NCBI GenBank assembly: GCA_963682175.1
Contig: OY821775.1
Coordinates: 4,216,001-4,280,000 of the forward strand
Reading direction: 5' to 3'
DNA from: Triglochin maritima
Taxonomy: Eukaryota; Streptophyta; Magnoliopsida; Alismatales; Juncaginaceae
DNA: 64,000 nucleotides
Shown here in pieces: positions 33,735 through 46,387 of the stretch. Under the pieces are notes generated by a model that was given only the letters and a program-made list of their open reading frames with translations, did not search any database and was not told the origin of the DNA. The position numbers and the translations under genes are program-made. Within the stretch, counting starts at the first letter, position 1. The number at the start of each line of letters is the position of its first letter.

Positions 33735-36700
33735 AACAAAGAAAGAATACGGAAATCGGAAGGAGGAGTTTTGCGACAATTGCAAGAAGCAAGGACACAA
33801 CCGGAGTCGATGCTGGTTCCTGTTTCCCCACCTTCGGCCACCATCCAGAGGAGCAAAAAACCCTAGATCGGGAGAGGGAGGTGACAAATGGGGGACAGAG
33901 GGATCCAACCCGAGTAATCGGGCTCTTATAGGTGTGACCGATGGAGCTTTCAACCCGATCCAATCCCAGAGTCCAAATAATGCATCCGACTCCCAAGCCT
34001 TTAGAATCCAAACCGATCCATATGCTGCTGGAGCCCAACACACCCCAGACCGGACCAACACTAAATTAAACCAAATTCTGGCTCAGCTCAATCACATTTT
34101 GCAAAATCAGAACACAGGTAGTACCTCAGGTATCAACTCCAGCTCCTTTTTTGTTAATTCTATGAATCCTAATGTATGGATAATTGTCTCGGGTGCCACA
34201 GATCACATGACTAGTAATCCAAATCTAACTAGACAATATCGAACCAAACTCAAATAAATCAGTAATTGTAGCTAATGGGCAACATGTCAATATAGAAGGA
34301 ACTGGACATATTTGTTTGTTAAAGAAAATCAATCAAGATGTTTTATATATTCCTGATTTTAACACAAATTTGTTATCGGTTGCAAGACTTACAAAAAACT
34401 TAAACTGCAATGTAATTTTCTCACCTTATAATGTGGCTTTTCAGGACCGAATAACAAGGAAGACGATTGGTAGCGGCTCCCTTGTGAATGGGCTTTACAT
34501 TCTTAATCACGAAACTATTAGTGCTAATAAGGTCTCTTTCGACCAAAATCTCTGGCATAGACGGATGGGTCACCCATCGAATTCAGTTTTAATTTTTTTG
34601 TTTCCATGCATTAATTTAAATTCCTCTTGTTGTGATGTATGTCGCTTGGCAAAACAAATCAGATTACCTTTTTCAAATTCTGACAGCAGAACAGGTGCTC
34701 CTCTGGAGTTGGTCCATTCCGACATTTGGGGTCCAGCCCCTCTTGAATCCTACAATGAGTTCAAATATTTTATTTCATTTATTGATGATTTTTCTCGAAT
34801 AACTTGGTTATACCTGCTTAAAGCCAAATCTGACGTTTTTTCCGTTTTTGTTGAATTCGTCACTTTCGTGGAAAATATGTATACGTCGAAAATTAAAATT
34901 TTTAGATCTGACAACGGGTCTGAATACACCAGCCATAATTTTCAAAATTTTTTGAAACAAAAAGGGATTTTTCACCAAACAACTTGCATTAATACACCTG
35001 AACAAAATGGAGTTTCAGAAAGGAAAAATCGGCATCTTTTAAATATCACTCGGTCTTTGCCTTTTCAAAATAATGTTCCAAAATTTTTCTGGTCCGATGC
35101 TATCCTAACTGCCGTATACTTGATAAATTAGCTTCCTAGTCATGTCATTCATAACCAACAACCTCTCGAAATTTTGAATAAAAGAAAAATGGGTCTTCAT
35201 CATCTTCGTATTTTTGGATGCACATGTTTTGTTCACAAAAAACGTCATGATAAGCTTGATTCTAGCTCTATTAAAACGATCTTTCTTGGTTATTCGTTTC
35301 AAAAAAAAGGTTACAAATGCTTTGACCCAAAAGATCATAAACTTTATATCTCTCGAGATGTTACCTTTTTTGAAAATGAACCCTACTTCAAAGAATCTTG
35401 CAGCAACACATCTTCTCCAGGTCCAAATATATCGCTACATGATGTTACCTTCCTCGAAGAGTGTCCCACTCCTCGGGAAGAAGGGGAGAGAAACAACACC
35501 GGGGGAGAAGAAACTAGGAGAGAAGACACAGAAGAAGATCACAACGAGCAACAAAACAACAAACCTCAGAGAAGGTCGCATAGAAATAGCAGGCCTCCTA
35601 CCAGATTACAAGATTACGTCACATACAACGTAACATATCCCATCCAAAAACATGTGAGCTATGGTAATATCTCTCCTAACCACCTTGCTTTTCTTACTAG
35701 CATAGAGGATCATAAAGAACCAAATAATTTTCATGAAGCCATCAATATCCCTGAATGGACCCAAGCCATGAAAGATGAAATAAAAGCACTAGAGAACAAC
35801 AAAACTTGGACTTTAGTCCCCAAACAACCTGGAATCAAACCCGTGGGATGCAAATGGATCTACAAAATAAAATATAATAGCAATGGTACTATAGAAAGAT
35901 ACAAAGCTAGATTAGTAGCTAAGGGATACACTCAAACATATGGAATAGACTACCAAGAGGCATTTGCCCTCGTTGCAAAAATGAACACAGTTCGTATATT
36001 ACTGTCTGTTGCTGTTAACCATGGCTGGAATCTTTTCCAGATGGATGTCAAAAATGCTTTTCTATAGGGTAATCTAGAAGAAGAGGTGTATATGACGCCT
36101 CCCCCTGGATACCAAGGGGATCATACTCAAAACCAGGTTTGTAAGCTTCACAAAGCCATATATGGGTTAAAACAATCTCCAAGAGCCTGGTATGCAAAAC
36201 TCAGTCATGCCCTACTTACTTATGGTTTTTCCAAATGTTCTGCAGATGCATTCATGTTTATCAAACATCATGCGCATACTACTCTCATCATTCTAGTTTA
36301 TGTAGACGATATCATAATCACTGGCAACAATGACCATGAAATTAGCATAGTTAAAAACTATCTTAAAAAAAATTTGACATCAAGGACCTAGGACATCTAA
36401 AATATTTCTTGGGCATAGAAATTGCACACTCTAAAAAAGGCATATATTTGTCTCAACGCAAATATGTCTTAGATCTCCTCCGAGAAATTGGAAAACTAGG
36501 AGTTAAACCTGCCAAAACTCCAATGGAACCAAACCAAAAGGTCGGTCCCACAGATAAAGCTCCATTAAAGGATGTAGGACAGTTTCAACGACTAGTAGGA
36601 AAACTCATATACCTCACAGTCACTCACCCTGACATTACATACGCTGTAAGTACCATCAGTCAATTTAAGCATGCTCCCCACACACACCACTTAGAAATTG

Positions 36701-37258
36701 TAGATCGCATTCTTAGATATCTAAAGAACTCTCCTGGTCAAGGATTGTGGATGAAACTGAACAAATCTAACAATATAATTGGTTATTCTGCTGCAGACTG
36801 GGCTGGAAGTTTTGATAGGAAATCCACCACCGGGTTTTGTACGTTTGTTGGAGGAAATTTAGTTACGTGGAGAAGCAAAAAGTGGTGGCTCGATCAAGCG
36901 CCGAGGCAGAATATCGTGTCATGGCATCCACCACAAGCGAACTCATATGGCTTAAACAACTTCTTTGTGAAATGAAAATGCCACATCAAGAACCGGTACC
37001 AATGTTCTGTGACAACCAAGCTGCTCGACACATTGCATCCAACCCTGTCTTTCATGAACGAACAAAGCACATTGAGATCGACTGCCACTTCATCCGTGAA
37101 AAAATTCAAGCAAAGGAAATTGAAGTTCCCTATGTTAACAGCAAAGATCAACTCACCGATATATTCACCAAACCCTTGGACATCGCTCACTTCCAAAGCA
37201 TTCTTCACAAGTTCGGATCGTTCAATCTATTCCGACCCCAACTTGAGGGGGAGTGTTA
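33735..37258 (+). pseudogene. Copia gag-pol remnant
   Basis: Visible in order: gag zinc knuckle CDNCKKQGHNRSRC (33772-33813); protease motif as VSGATDHMT near 34186, where the catalytic Asp of the usual DSGA is replaced by Val; GAG-pre-integrase HHCC (LWHRRMGH, CDVC); integrase D-D-E positions (HSDIWGP, RSDNGSEY, PEQNGVSER); reverse transcriptase with YVDDIIITG near 36299; and RNase H with SSAEAEYRV and HIEIDCHFIRE. The frame is broken by in-frame TAG codons at about 35129 and 36065 and by frameshifts near 34250, 36370 and 36880. It cannot make a functional polyprotein. Confidence 0.9.
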
Positions 37259-37510
37259 AATCATACTCCAATGGCTACATATAATCCTTGATTAGGCTCA
37301 GTATCCATCATAGCCAATCAAGGATTATTTCTCTCATCTCCAGAATTATCAAGATTGCACTTTCCATAACTAGCATCTTCCACATTAAGATGATGTAAAC
37401 GACTATATTCATCCATGTATATATATATATATATATGACAATTGTATGATCAAATATGAGATATAATAGAAAAACAGACCTTCCATTGATCTGGTGTGCG
37501 TTTTAATACA
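37254..37510 (+). repeat. Copia 3' LTR
   Basis: Starts TGTTAAATCATACTCC after the polypurine tract and ends TTTTAATACA, so the TG...CA boundaries are present (257 bp). It contains a short TA run near 37421. No matching 5' LTR exists in the window. Confidence 0.78.
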
Positions 37511-37677
37511 GCCCAATAAATTTTTCACTTCTTAATCTCAACTCCACTTTTAACAATCTCCCTCGTCAACATCATTTCTTTTTACCTCATTTTCTATTCA
37601 ATAACAATAATTCACAAATTATTAAATAAATTATTTTTATAATGACTTAATCTAATTAAATTACGATAATTACGAAT
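37511..37677 (+). repeat. 167-bp direct repeat, right copy
   Basis: Second copy of 33540-33706. It starts directly after the CA end of the copia 3' LTR. Confidence 0.9.
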
Positions 37678-39000
37678 AACATGCAAAAGTGAGGTTTAAT
37701 TAAAATTCGACAATTACATATTATAATAATTAAAATATTACAATACATATTAAGAACAATTGACTTACTTAATTGATTTATTTTACTATTTGTCATTAAT
37801 TATTTACATTTATTTTAATTTTTAGAAATTAATTCTTATTATATAAATATATATACATGTCAATAAAATATTAGTTAACAAATGTAAATAAATGATTTTT
37901 AATAATTTCTTAAAAAAACAGACCAACCAGGAAAGACCACGTCACTCAGGTCTACATGCCAACTTAGGTCATGATCCAACCTGGGCTGGCCAATGGACCA
38001 ATGGTTAAGGGCTTCGGATCGGGTCTTGTCCTGACCCGAACCTTTTTTGCATCAACAATCAAAATCCCACTAAAATACTTATTTAAATACTCATAATATA
38101 CAATTTTTCAACTAAAAAATATGAATTGATTCTTACTGATCTCTAAAAAAAATTATAAACGACCGGACAGGTTGCCCCTCAGTCTATACACTTAGACGAA
38201 ACAGGTTGGCGCATATACTCCTATACGTTAATCAATTTAAACTTGTGTAAAGGAAAAGAGGTCTCTTGTGAGGGTTTATTCCAAAAGTTAGTTGAAATTG
38301 CATAGACTTTTTAAACCAATGGTACGAACTTTCTCCTAATTATCAACTACAATCTGCCTAACACGGTGTCGTACGTGAGTCTTTATACCACATAATGATT
38401 GTTTCCGACATGTTTATCGACTAAAGTTCTAGTAAGCATGTGAAAATTTTGTTGGCCCGCATGCTACAAAACCTAAGCACATAAACGATGAGCAGTTTGT
38501 CAATTTTATTACAAAATGTTGCACATTTTTCTCTTACAATAATTTGAAGTTATTTTCCCAATAATAACTGTATCTGGTCTTGAACTCAAATAAACACTCT
38601 TCAAACATGAGAAACAACACCATAATCTTCCTTCTTGAATTTATGAACCTCAACACATCATAATCTCGGTCCCTAATACCATTTGAAACTTTTATTTTTT
38701 ATTGCAAGCTAGACAAATGTTTCCACATATGATTCATCTTTTCTCACGTTTAGGATTAGTTTCCACGTAAAATCTTGGTATTGTGCCATATCAATCTGAT
38801 GTACATTGCTTGATTACGATTTGCCTTCTGTTTTTGCTATATTTTCCATCATATTTGATTCATTGTAGGTTTTTATTTGATTTTGTGTTAACTGTAAAGT
38901 CATTCCTTCTCCCCCAAAAAATCGTTCCCTAACATTATCTTGTGTGGTAAATATTACATTTGGATTATCTTGTTGGCAAGGAAAAGCACGAAACCCGAAA
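37678..39000. other. Intergenic region, no gene seen
   Basis: AT-rich. No coding or element signal that I can support. Confidence 0.35.
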
Positions 39001-39297
39001 CTTGGGAGGTCAACTTTGACTCGGTTCGATAGTTCGACTTGAACTCGAATCAAAAAATGTTCGACTCTAGTTTAACTTGAAAACGAAGGATCTTGATAAA
39101 AAACCAAAAAAAACTTTAAATTTGGTTCGATAAACGAGCTATTCGAACTCGAATTTTTTTGATGCTCGGCTCGATAGTTCGCTTAAATTTTTTATTGTTC
39201 CATTCATAATTATTTTTTTGTATTTATTAATAACATAAGATAATACTTATGATTCGAAATTTCGCTCGACTCAGCTCGTTTACAGTTTACACCCGTA
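39001..39297. mobile_element. Small hAT-like element rich in TTCGA/CTCGA words
   Basis: The right end reads, inverted, TACGGGTGTAAACTG, a typical hAT-like end. The left end CTTGGGAGGTCAACTTTG matches it only partly. Flanks ACCCGAAA (38993-39000) and GACCGAAA (39298-39305) agree at six of eight positions. The interior repeats GGTTCGATA, GAACTCGAA and GCTCGACTC. Assignment rests on similarity of layout to the clearer hAT-like elements here. Confidence 0.5.
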
Positions 39298-39305
39298 GAC
39301 CGAAA

Positions 39306-41981
39306 CCTAAAAACGCTTTAATTAGTGGAAACCCAAAATGCCTGCAGACCAAAATTCAGGACCAGTTTGTGGACCAAACCCAAATTACATTCAATAAAAT
39401 AGCAAAAATGTCAAGTAGTCCAGGCCCACATCAATCCAGACCACGTTCATTGTACCCAACTTAGTTATGGGCTTTATGGGTCTACCCATCACAATTCATT
39501 ATTGTAGATATTTGCTTAGTCCTCTTCTCATATTAAATTGCTTTGCACATATGCACGGTACATGAGTTTGATTTTCTATATAGATGCATTCTCATTTTGA
39601 TTACTAATATGTGCATAAATAGTTTTTAGAAAAAATTACCAAGTTTATTAAGGTTATTTACAATCAATACTTCTCAACCTGACTTCTTAATTTATGTTAA
39701 CATGGCAGTCAAGAATTATGTGATCATATTAAACATAGAAGTGTTAATTCAAACCCAAATATATTATTGGAGATATTAGTTTAGGATGAAAGAATCAAAT
39801 CTGGTCTCAAGAGTAACCCATAATTAAAAATGAAGTTCCAACAAGGCCAGCATAACCTTTATTTAGAAAAAAATCAAATTCAACATTTAATCGAATTAAT
39901 ATGATATTTTCTCTCCTCCCTGATATTATTGTTAACAAATTTTTATGTTTATTAATCACAAGAAGACATGGCAGGGGAGATGAACATTGCATCTAATACT
40001 ACACTCAGTAGCTAGGGGGACAATACTCATAAGCATGAGTACCTAGCTAGTATATCTTTTCTTTTTCCCTAAAAGAAAATAAATGAAAATTTGAGTTCAA
40101 CTTCTGATTGCGTTGGATGTTCTTGTAGGTACAATTCGATGGTTACAACTCATCAGCTTGGTGATTTCAAATGTTTTGGAGGCTTCATATCTTTCAAGTT
40201 TTTGTTACATAGGTCAATATTTTAAATCAAAAACCAAGATATAATATATTTCATTAAAGGATATAGATCCAAGTACTAAAACATAACCCTAATGAAAACA
40301 GTAACTTATTAATTTCCATGAGAATATACATAACCTTCTAACATATTCAATGAAAGTACATTTCACTAGATGTAAATCTTGATCTTAGTTATTCTAACGT
40401 CAGCCTCAACTAACCCTAAATATTAGTAGCTAGCATTAACAAGAAAGAGAAGGAAAGGCAGGAGGAAGTCCAAATAGGAAGCTAGGTAGGCAATGGCAGA
40501 AGGGGTACGTATGTGGATGTGGGGCAACACAAATATATGGATGGATGGTGAGAAGTGAAAGCATGCATGCAGACCAACTGTAAAGATGTAGGAAAGACAA
40601 GAGGAGTTGCAGAGGTGTTGTGGTGCAACTCCCAGCCAGCACCAAAGCCCATTAATAATGGACTACTCTGCGTGCATCTACTCCCTGCATGCCTGCTTGC
40701 ATGCTGCCCCTATTCATAACATATCATCTGTGGCTTCTGCTCTTCATCTCTCTTCAACCACATTATCATCACCATAATCATTTGAGTAACTGAGTTTGTA
40801 GGACTCTTCACTTCTGTGGGCTCGTCTTTGTGTACTCGGGCTGTTGTGGAGATAAGAAAAGGACTGCACATTTGAAATGTGTGCTCACTTGCTAAAAACC
40901 AATAGGGTACGTAAAAGTGTGGTCTGGACTTGTGAGATATGGTACTCCGTGTGCTTTGGCTAACCAAAGGCTGCTTAACTCTTGTGTGCATGTTGGGCAT
41001 TTAATAATTAATTGTTTGTAATTTACTGACGACACTTTATCAGTTTATTGTGCTTGAGGGTGGGCTCTTTGTGTCTGAGTGTATACAATCTCTAATATTT
41101 AGTTCGGGTAGAAAGTTGCCTTAAAAGAAAAGCATGCTTATCGTTCGGTCGACCCCGAAACACATCCATCAGAGTTGAACTTGAAATTTACTAAACTCTC
41201 ATAAACAGACCAACCCCATTTGGCTCAATGATACACAGCAAACAAAATCTTCCTACGAGTTACTGAAATCTAGAGAACGAACATCTGAATCTTATTCGGT
41301 CATCTCAATCCGGTCAACCGTCTGGTCAATGTTGACAATACCTGCCTAGCGTTTCACTGGAACTGGAGAACGGTTAACCATTCCCCAAACGGTAAATTGA
41401 AATCTGGACGCAAACAATTTTCATTATGGGTACTTGGGTATTCTTAAGTCATTTATGTTTGTTCTAAACTTATCCTATAAATACCTAAGTTGCTTAGAAC
41501 TTTAATGATGTTGAAATGTGAGGTAAAAGAGAGTCACCAAAGTTGAGAGGTAGGTTAAGTCACCATAATCCTTAGAGTTTTAATTTCAGGAAAATCTTGT
41601 TGTTGGAGGATCATCCAACCTCCAATCTATTGTAGCAAGTCATCGCTGATACCATTTTCTTTTTACTCCAACAATTCTCATTGTAACGCTCGATCCACCT
41701 CCGTTATTATGGTTTTAATTCAATTGGGTTTTCATGTAAACCTTCAATATGTTGTAGCAAGTCATCACTTTACTTGTTTGTGTTTAATTTTTTGTAAAAT
41801 GTGTAGATGCATGTTAGGTGTTCCATAAATTACTTAGCTTGAGTTCAATGAGTTTTATTCATCATTCTGCATATGAATCACTTATTGACGATCATAACAA
41901 CTTCTTTTTACATTAGAATGTTTGACTTTCATTATTGCACATGTAAAGTCATTACAATTTTAATACCATTGTTTTAAATGT
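39306..41981. other. Intergenic region with possible LTR remnant
   Basis: No gene supported. About 41140-41640 contains CGGTCGACC/CGGTCAACCG words and a TATAAATACC promoter-like box, which suggests an old LTR fragment, but no borders were found. The minus-strand open frames at 40436-41000 have no recognisable domains. Confidence 0.35.
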
Positions 41982-41989
41982 ATCATATG

Positions 41990-42379
41990 TAGGAGTGTAA
42001 ACGGGTCGGGTATGCCTTCACTCGTACCCGCTATTACCGACTAAATTAGTGGGTACAGGTACAAGTATATTCCCAACCAAAAACATTTATACTCGTACCC
42101 GTTAAGTTAGAGGATACGGGGCGGGTAAACGAGTATGACGGGTATAATATAATATAATATAATATATATATTACATAGAAAATATAAAACATATGTTAAT
42201 ATATATAATATATCTTAACGGATAAACATGTAATGTGTATACCCGTATCCGACCTGTTTATTAACCAGGTAAACAAGTACGAGTATGAATTTTTAAACGG
42301 GTTTGAGTTTTTGTACCCATACTCGACCGAGGCGGGTGACCAGGTATACGGGTATTGTCCGTCCCGTTTACGCCACTTA
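41990..42379. mobile_element. hAT-like non-autonomous element rich in ACCCGTA words
   Basis: 390 bp. The ends TAGGAGTGTAAACGGG and, inverted, TAAGTGGCGTAAACGGG form an inverted repeat. Flanks ATCATATG (41982-41989) and TTCACATG (42380-42387) match at six of eight positions, an aged 8-bp duplication. Both subterminal zones repeat ACCCGT/ACGGGTA words. Non-coding. Confidence 0.72.
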
Positions 42380-42542
42380 TTCACATGGCTAACATATAAA
42401 AACTAACTTCAGTATATGGATTGCTTAAAAAAATTGTAGAGATAATATTTTATATTATTTCAAGAATATTAATATAATTGACCCTAATTTCTTAGAAACC
42501 TTATAAGAATTAGTTTTAACGATACAACGAATCCAACCTTTT

Positions 42543-44290
42543 CCAAATGAGTCCTTATACACGGCCGCGCGCGTTCCGGACGCGGCTGACGTGGTCAGTT
42601 GAGTCAGCAATCCAGTTAGCAGAGAAATTCATTTAATAACATGTTGGTGTCTCATGCAACCTTTAGTTTCCCAATGCAACATTACTTTCTCGTTGCAACG
42701 TTTGGTTTCCCTATGCAACTTTTATTTTCTCACAGCAACGTTTGGTTTCCTCATGCAACTTTTACTTTTCCCAACGCAACTTTTGGTTTCCCCAAACAAC
42801 AACTTAAAAAGGCAAAACATGTTCCTTTTTAACATCTACGTCTATCATTTTTAAGTTTGCGGTTCATCTTTTTAACGGTGAGTTTTAACTTTTTAAGTGA
42901 TGTCTGTTCCTTTTTAAGAATTGTTTCTTCCTTTTTATGTTTGAGGTTCTCTCCTTTTTAACTGTGAGTTGTACCTTTTTAAGTGTAGTCTATTCCTTTT
43001 TAAGTGAGTGTACATTTTTAAGTGTGAAGTTTTCCTTTTTAGTGTTATTTGTTCCTTTTTAAGTTTGAGGTTCTCCTTTTTAACTGTGAGTTGTACCTTT
43101 TAAAGTGATGTTTGTTCCTTTTTAAGAATTGTTTGTTCCTTTTTATGTTTGAGGTTCACCTTTTTAACTGTGAGTCGTACATTTTTAAGTGTAGTGTGTT
43201 CCTTTTTATGTGAGGTTTGTTCCTTTTTATGTTTGAGGTTCTCATTTTTAACTGTGAGTTGTACATTTTTAAGTGTACTCTGTTCCTTTTTAATTGAATG
43301 TACATTTTTAAGTGTGAAGTTTTCTTTTTAATTTTTGTTTCGTCCTTTTTAAGATATGTTGTTCTTTTTTAGGTACTACTTCATCCTTTTTAAGTTCATG
43401 TTTTTCTTTTTTAAGTATTGCTTCATCCTTTTTAATTTTCTGTTGTTTTTTTTAAGTTGATGTTTTTTCTTTTTTTAATTTTCTGTTGTTCCTTTTTAAG
43501 TTGTTGTTTTTTCTTTTTAACAAAACCAAAAACTTTAAATCAACAACAAAGAAACAAACTTTTCCTCAAAAAACTCAACACAAAAAACTCAAATCAGCTA
43601 CAAAGAACCACACTTCCAAAAAATATGAAGATCAATCAATCATAAAACAAAACCAAAAACTTCAAATCAGCCACGAAAACCAAACTTTCCCCAAAAACCA
43701 CCACACAAAAAACTCAAATCAGTTACAAAAAACCACATTCCTCCTCAACCGCAAAAACTCAACACAAAAAAACTCAAATCAGCTACAAAAAGCCATGTTT
43801 CCGAAAAACCCAAGATCAATCCATCACATAACAAAACCCCAAAACTTCAAATCAGCCACGAAAACCAAACTTTCTCCCAAAAACATCATACAAAAAATCA
43901 CATTCCTCCTCCTCCTCGCCTCGAGAAAGACTCCAACGCCGACCATTTCCTCCTCTTCCTCGCCGACCAACTACATCGTGACGTCCTAACCAACGACGTC
44001 GGCGTCCCAACCTCCTTAAGACTCACTCCCGCGTCATCTCCTCGGCATCCCTCTTACCGATCTCGTCTTCCATCGAGAGAAAATGATGGAGAATGAAATG
44101 TTTGGGGGATAATGGAAGATTTTGAGAATATATGTATGTTGGAAATCAAAAGTCACATGGTTCCGCGTGCGTGTGATGTGAAATAAAATAAATAAATAAT
44201 ATGTGATTTAATTAATCTTTAATTTTTAATGACTAAATTGTCCACGTCAGACGACTCCCGGACGCAGCACGGCCATAAAACATTTCCCTT
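42543..44290. mobile_element. Non-autonomous DNA transposon (MULE-like?) with inverted ends and internal minisatellites
   Basis: The left end (about 42563-42594, GGCCGCGCGCGTTCCGGACG then CTGACGTGG) pairs in reverse with 44242-44274 (CCACGTCAGACGACTCCCGG then GCAGCACGGCC). The match covers about 33 bp and may continue into AAATG/CATTT just outside. The interior is three low-complexity arrays: CAACTTTTGGTTTCC-type (42650-42800), CCTTTTTAAGT-type (42825-43510), and a CAAATCAGCYACRAAAACC unit (43520-43890). A GC-richer block follows at 43900-44070. No transposase. The flanking duplication is ambiguous (TTTTCC/CTTTCC). Confidence 0.6.
42825..43510. repeat. CCTTTTTAAGT minisatellite
   Basis: Over twenty copies of a 17-35 bp unit of the form GTTCCTTTTTAAGTGTGAG, irregularly spaced and mutated. 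It lies inside the TIR-bounded element. Confidence 0.85.
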
Positions 44291-46387
44291 TCCAAATCTC
44301 CAATATCTACTGAGATCAGTAAAGTATATCCAAAAGGAAATAAGAACCTCAGAAATATATATACATCGATTATTCAGATTTAGAAGATATAATGCGGTGT
44401 TGAAGTTTAGATCGAGTGGATATGGCCCCCGATCTTATTCATGTTTTGTGACATATCTTCTTCTGATTAATTTTAGACTTTTCTCTCAGCTCAATCAATA
44501 CAAACAACACATGTCCCTTTCCACTTTGTAAATCCTAATAAATAACCCCATTCTCAACTAAGAAAATTTGTCCATGTCAGTCACCTCCAAATGTAAAAAA
44601 ATAAAATATATCATCTTAACATCAAACCTAACAACTTAAACTGGGTGTAAGGACATAATTAAGCTGAAATGGGTTTGGGAAAGAGGAATAGACTCAAGAC
44701 CGATTTGAGTGATGTGGAAAGAGAGGTATTATATTGACCTTTTACAAAAGAAACTAAAGAAACCCTAAAGGTGCTTATGGACTAAAGACAATAGCACTCA
44801 AAAAGACAATAGCACGAAAGGTACGTATTGGATAGGTAGATGCATGGGGCTCGACTGGGTAGTTATATTGATGAATTGAGGGAGAATGGGTTTTGCTTTT
44901 GCTTTTGTGCTTTGAGTATACTTTTGTGCTTCTGAGTATAGGTAGATTAAGGTGTCTTTCTTATTATGAATTTAGTGGTAACGCAAAGGTGGAACTCCAA
45001 ACAAACTTAGATGACAAACATGTAAATTGACGATATATTTTTAGGAATTGAGGGTGGTAAGAGAGTGTTGGTCTACATGGTACACTGGTCATTTTTGGTA
45101 ATTTAACGATTGGCCTGTCTTATGGAAAAATAAAAAGAATTGCTTTAGAGTGGGTTGTAGTCATGTTGACAAGAGCACTTCAAATTAAAGAAGACGAAAG
45201 TCAGCGACAAGTAAAATACCTAATAATAAATATAAAGATGGACAACACAATAGGTACCCTTCAAAAGCGCCAACGTGAAAACATAAATATAGCAGTCAAA
45301 ACAATATTAAAATGGTAAAATTCATTGTTCTTTTTAAAATTGTTGTCATTTAATTTTCACTATTCTATCGGGGATTCTTGCAAAGCTAGTTCTTTATGGA
45401 TAATTTTCCTAATTATGTATTTATGACAGTTCTAAACTCAGTGCCAACCATATTTTGCTTAACTTTTGGAAGTAGACACAAGCCATGGATTGAAAAAATC
45501 AACTCTACTTGACCTAATCAATTCAAATTGAACAAATTTGGGTTTAACCGACATGACCTTTTTTGCCTGTGACACCTCTCTCTCTCTCTCATTTTTCTAT
45601 GTATATTAATTTCTCCAATAGTTTATTCCAAGTATTAGAAGCCTGAGTTATGCAAGTCTCTATTCCCCCTTGTGGTGCATGTTTTGGTGAGATGTGAGGG
45701 TGAGCATCCCATCCCATCCCATCCCATCCCATCTTCCAAATTCTCCTCCATGCTTGATGGAGTTCTTTTTTAGTGCATGTTGCAGAGCTTTTCTTTGACA
45801 TAGATAGAGGTGACCAAGTTGAGATCTTGATTAGGTTGGGAAAACCTAAAAACGTACTCCATGGTTTTCAAGATATGGGAAGGGCTCTAGAGATTTGTGT
45901 TCCCTACTCTCCATCACTCCCATTAGTTTAATATTTGTTTATTGTTTCTCTTCTATTTCAGATTTGTACTTTTGCTTGGGGTGAGGAAGCTAAGCTCCTT
46001 CCTTGCATGTGTCCTTGTGTTGGTAATGGAACTCCTCTCCTTCCTCTTGGATGGGCATAACTCCAACATTCCAACTCAACACCCCAAGAGAGAACAAGAC
46101 AATAGCACAACACCAACACCAACACCAACACCTCCACCACCACCACCACCATCAACAAGATCCAACCAAACTTGTTGAAGTAGTAGCTAGTTTGAAAGCT
46201 GGAAGAAGGAAGGAAGAAGAAGAAGGGTCCGGACCCCAAGAGGTCTTCCCAATCCCAACAAGAATTTCATCAAGGATTCCATCTTCTACACTCACAACAT
46301 CAACAAGAATTTCACCACAACCATAATTTCTTCTCCCTCCCTTCCACTTCCTCCTCACCATCACAATATGCCCATTACAAAGAAACC
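44291..46387 (+). other. Upstream region and leader of the TCP gene
   Basis: No separate gene supported. It holds a CT run (45571-45590), a (CCCAT)n run (45706-45733), and an ACC/AAC-rich tract (46100-46160). The mRNA leader probably includes the last several hundred bases. It has upstream ATGs, including a 91-codon frame at 46051-46326 that is His/Gln-rich and may be a regulatory upstream frame or just low-complexity leader. Confidence 0.4.
45706..45733. repeat. (CCCAT)n pentanucleotide repeat
   Basis: About five consecutive CCCAT units about 650 bp upstream of the TCP start codon. Confidence 0.85.

Larger units (their letters stand above)
33707..37510 (+). mobile_element. 5'-truncated Ty1/copia retrotransposon with 3' LTR only
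   Basis: The sequence starts abruptly within gag and runs through protease, integrase, reverse transcriptase and RNase H to a polypurine tract (GAGGGGGAG, 37245-37253) and one LTR. The 5' LTR, primer-binding site and gag N-terminus are absent. Instead of the usual 5-bp duplication, the fragment sits between two copies of a 167-bp sequence. The order PR-INT-RT-RH identifies Ty1/copia. Confidence 0.88.

Noticed and set aside
33540..37677. Treating the 167-bp direct repeats as the LTRs of the copia element
   Set aside because: A separate LTR (37254-37510) directly follows the polypurine tract, and no primer-binding site follows the left 167-bp copy, which runs straight into gag sequence.
40436..41000. 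Minus-strand open frames as genes or a miRNA hairpin
   Set aside because: No domain in the frames, and the local inverted repeats are too short and do not match any miRNA family I recognise.
42650..42800. Spaced repeats resembling a CRISPR array
   Set aside because: Repeats are degenerate, spacers are themselves repetitive, and the context is plant nuclear DNA.
43457..43989. Lys/Asn-rich open frame of 167 codons
   Set aside because: The protein is a translation of A-rich tandem repeats with no domain, start context or splice structure.
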